5,744 nucleotides of DNA from Bacteroidales bacterium (GTDB lineage Bacteria > Bacteroidota > Bacteroidia > Bacteroidales > UBA10428). The notes beneath the pieces were generated by a model. That model was not told the DNA's origin and did no database searches. It saw only the letters and a list, made by a program, of their open reading frames with translations. Location: assembly GCA_003508755.1 (NCBI GenBank), contig DNTK01000085.1:1-5744 (forward strand), read 5' to 3'. Shown one piece after another: positions 5,317-5,744 of the stretch. The first letter of the stretch is position 1. The number at the start of each line of letters is the position of its first letter. Position numbers and translations under genes: made by a program.

Positions 5317-5622
5317 TGGCGTGGTAATCCGCTTATTGCGTCTTTCGCTAATCTTCTGCAGAATCTCCATACGATTCTCCTTTTCCTCCTCGATATCATA
5401 GTCATCTTGAAGTCCAAGCCAAAATTTTGCAGAATTGCCAAAATAGGAGCTAAGTCTTAATGCAGTATCAGCTGTAATCCTTCTGTTGCCCTTAATTATT
5501 TGAGAAATCCTAGTCTGCGGTATCTCGGTGTCCTTAGATAATCTATAGGCAGATATCTCGAGTGGGACTAGGAATTCCTCTTGCAAAATTTCTCCTGGGT
5601 GTATGTTATCTAATTTTTCCAT
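5305..5622 (-). CDS. higA: HigA-type antitoxin, XRE-family HTH protein
   Basis: The 105-residue protein matches the HigA/VapI antitoxin pattern: an N-terminal HPGEILQEEFLVPLEIS (8-24), a helix-turn-helix at about 25-50 (AYRLSKDTEIPQTRISQII, then KGNRRIT), and the family's ADTALRLSSYFGNSAKFWLG (51-70) with LQDDYDIE. It would bind and neutralise the HigB ribosome-dependent mRNA endonuclease, and repress its own operon through the HTH. The charged tail EEEKENRMEILQKISERRNK (78-97) is helical in character, and the last residues TTPPQQ are encoded within the start of the downstream repeat. The ATG at 5620-5622 is 11 bp after the higB stop, so the two are co-transcribed, toxin first, as is usual for hig loci. 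The operator would lie before higB, outside the window. Confidence 0.93.
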   Translation of the reverse strand: MEKLDNIHPGEILQEEFLVPLEISAYRLSKDTEIPQTRISQIIKGNRRITADTALRLSSYFGNSAKFWLGLQDDYDIEEEKENRMEILQKISERRNKRITTPPQQ

Positions 5623-5633
5623 TTTGTCTAATT

Positions 5634-5744
5634 TTAATGATAATCAATAATCTCAACTTCGCTAGCCTGTCCATTGTCCCAAAGAAAAACAATCCGCCAT
5701 TGATCATTAATCCGGATACTATAGAAATCAGACCCCTTAAGCTT
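5634..5744 (-). CDS. higB: HigB-type toxin, C-terminal part (5' end outside window)
   Basis: The - strand frame is open from the right edge to TAA at 5634-5636 and encodes the last 36 residues: KLKGSDFYSIRINDQW, then RIVFLWDNGQASEVEIIDYH. This is the highly characteristic end of RelE-superfamily HigB toxins: L-K-G..YSIRINDQWRI.F.W..G.a..VEI.DYH. Full HigB proteins have about 92-100 residues, so roughly 60 are missing. The domain cleaves mRNA on the ribosome when the antitoxin is lost; the conserved Arg/Trp of INDQWR and the C-terminal His region are visible here. It is followed after 11 bp by higA. The window ends exactly at an AAGCTT (HindIII) sequence within this gene, so the truncation comes from the window edge, not necessarily from biology. 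Confidence 0.92.
   Translation of the reverse strand, partial: KLKGSDFYSIRINDQWRIVFLWDNGQASEVEIIDYH

Larger units (their letters stand above)
4306..5744 (-). mobile_element. candidate integron-like gene-cassette array (no integrase in window)
   Basis: Two homologous repeats (4306-4517 and 5111-5316) are 805 bp apart, measured between their AGCTAAC starts, and each sits directly downstream of one - strand gene unit: GNAT, then higBA. All genes face the same way, spacers are short, and both cargo types are common in chromosomal integron arrays. Cassettes are read away from the integrase in known integrons, so an intI would be expected to the right and the trehalase side is the array's far end. 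A cluster of attC sites lacking an integrase, or another recombinase system, are alternatives. Confidence 0.5.

Noticed and set aside
5739..5744. AAGCTT (HindIII site) as the exact last six bases
   Set aside because: It may reflect a cloned or trimmed fragment end, or coincidence; it is not a biological feature that can be supported.

Overview
The window looks like chromosomal DNA of a Bacteroidetes (Bacteroidota) bacterium, probably a polysaccharide- or sugar-degrading member of Bacteroidia. The clues are a C-terminal type IX secretion (T9SS) sorting domain, a trehalase with a lipoprotein signal, AT-rich intergenic DNA, start codons without clear Shine-Dalgarno sequences, and HigBA and GNAT genes set among long repeats of a kind seen in this phylum. 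No species can be named from the sequence alone.

Left part (1-1234): the 3' half of a TolC-family outer-membrane efflux gene runs in from the left edge and stops at 672. Five bases later begins a 5'-deleted gene remnant. It holds the end of a GH26 (beta-mannanase-like) catalytic domain, starting at the nucleophile motif SETG, followed by a complete T9SS sorting domain. The catalytic N-terminal part is absent, so this is a rearrangement scar or an assembly join.

Middle part (1235-4295), all on the + strand: a probable 33-residue single-pass membrane microprotein with a hairpin over its stop codon; an SRPBCC-fold protein; a secreted DUF2541-like beta-rich protein behind an AT-rich palindrome doublet; and a complete GH37 trehalase lipoprotein. 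The trehalase keeps both catalytic acids but has Lys in place of Glu in its GGGGEY motif, and an inverted repeat lies directly before its start codon. The genes are separated by 136-221 bp gaps containing hairpins, so they are probably separate transcription units.

Right part (4296-5744), all on the - strand: two homologous ~210 bp repeats (4306-4517 and 5111-5316) flank a GNAT acetyltransferase gene, and the second repeat overlaps the 3' end of a higBA toxin-antitoxin pair that runs off the right edge. Each repeat begins with AGCTAAC on the + strand, ends in imperfect inverse of its start, and carries a 62 bp core that is 60/62 identical between copies. The one-gene-one-repeat layout, the same gene orientation and the cargo types resemble an integron cassette array with unusually long attC-like sites. 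If so, any integrase would lie to the right, and the trehalase marks the distal edge. No integrase is visible, so this remains a candidate. No gene-free stretch exceeds 300 bases.
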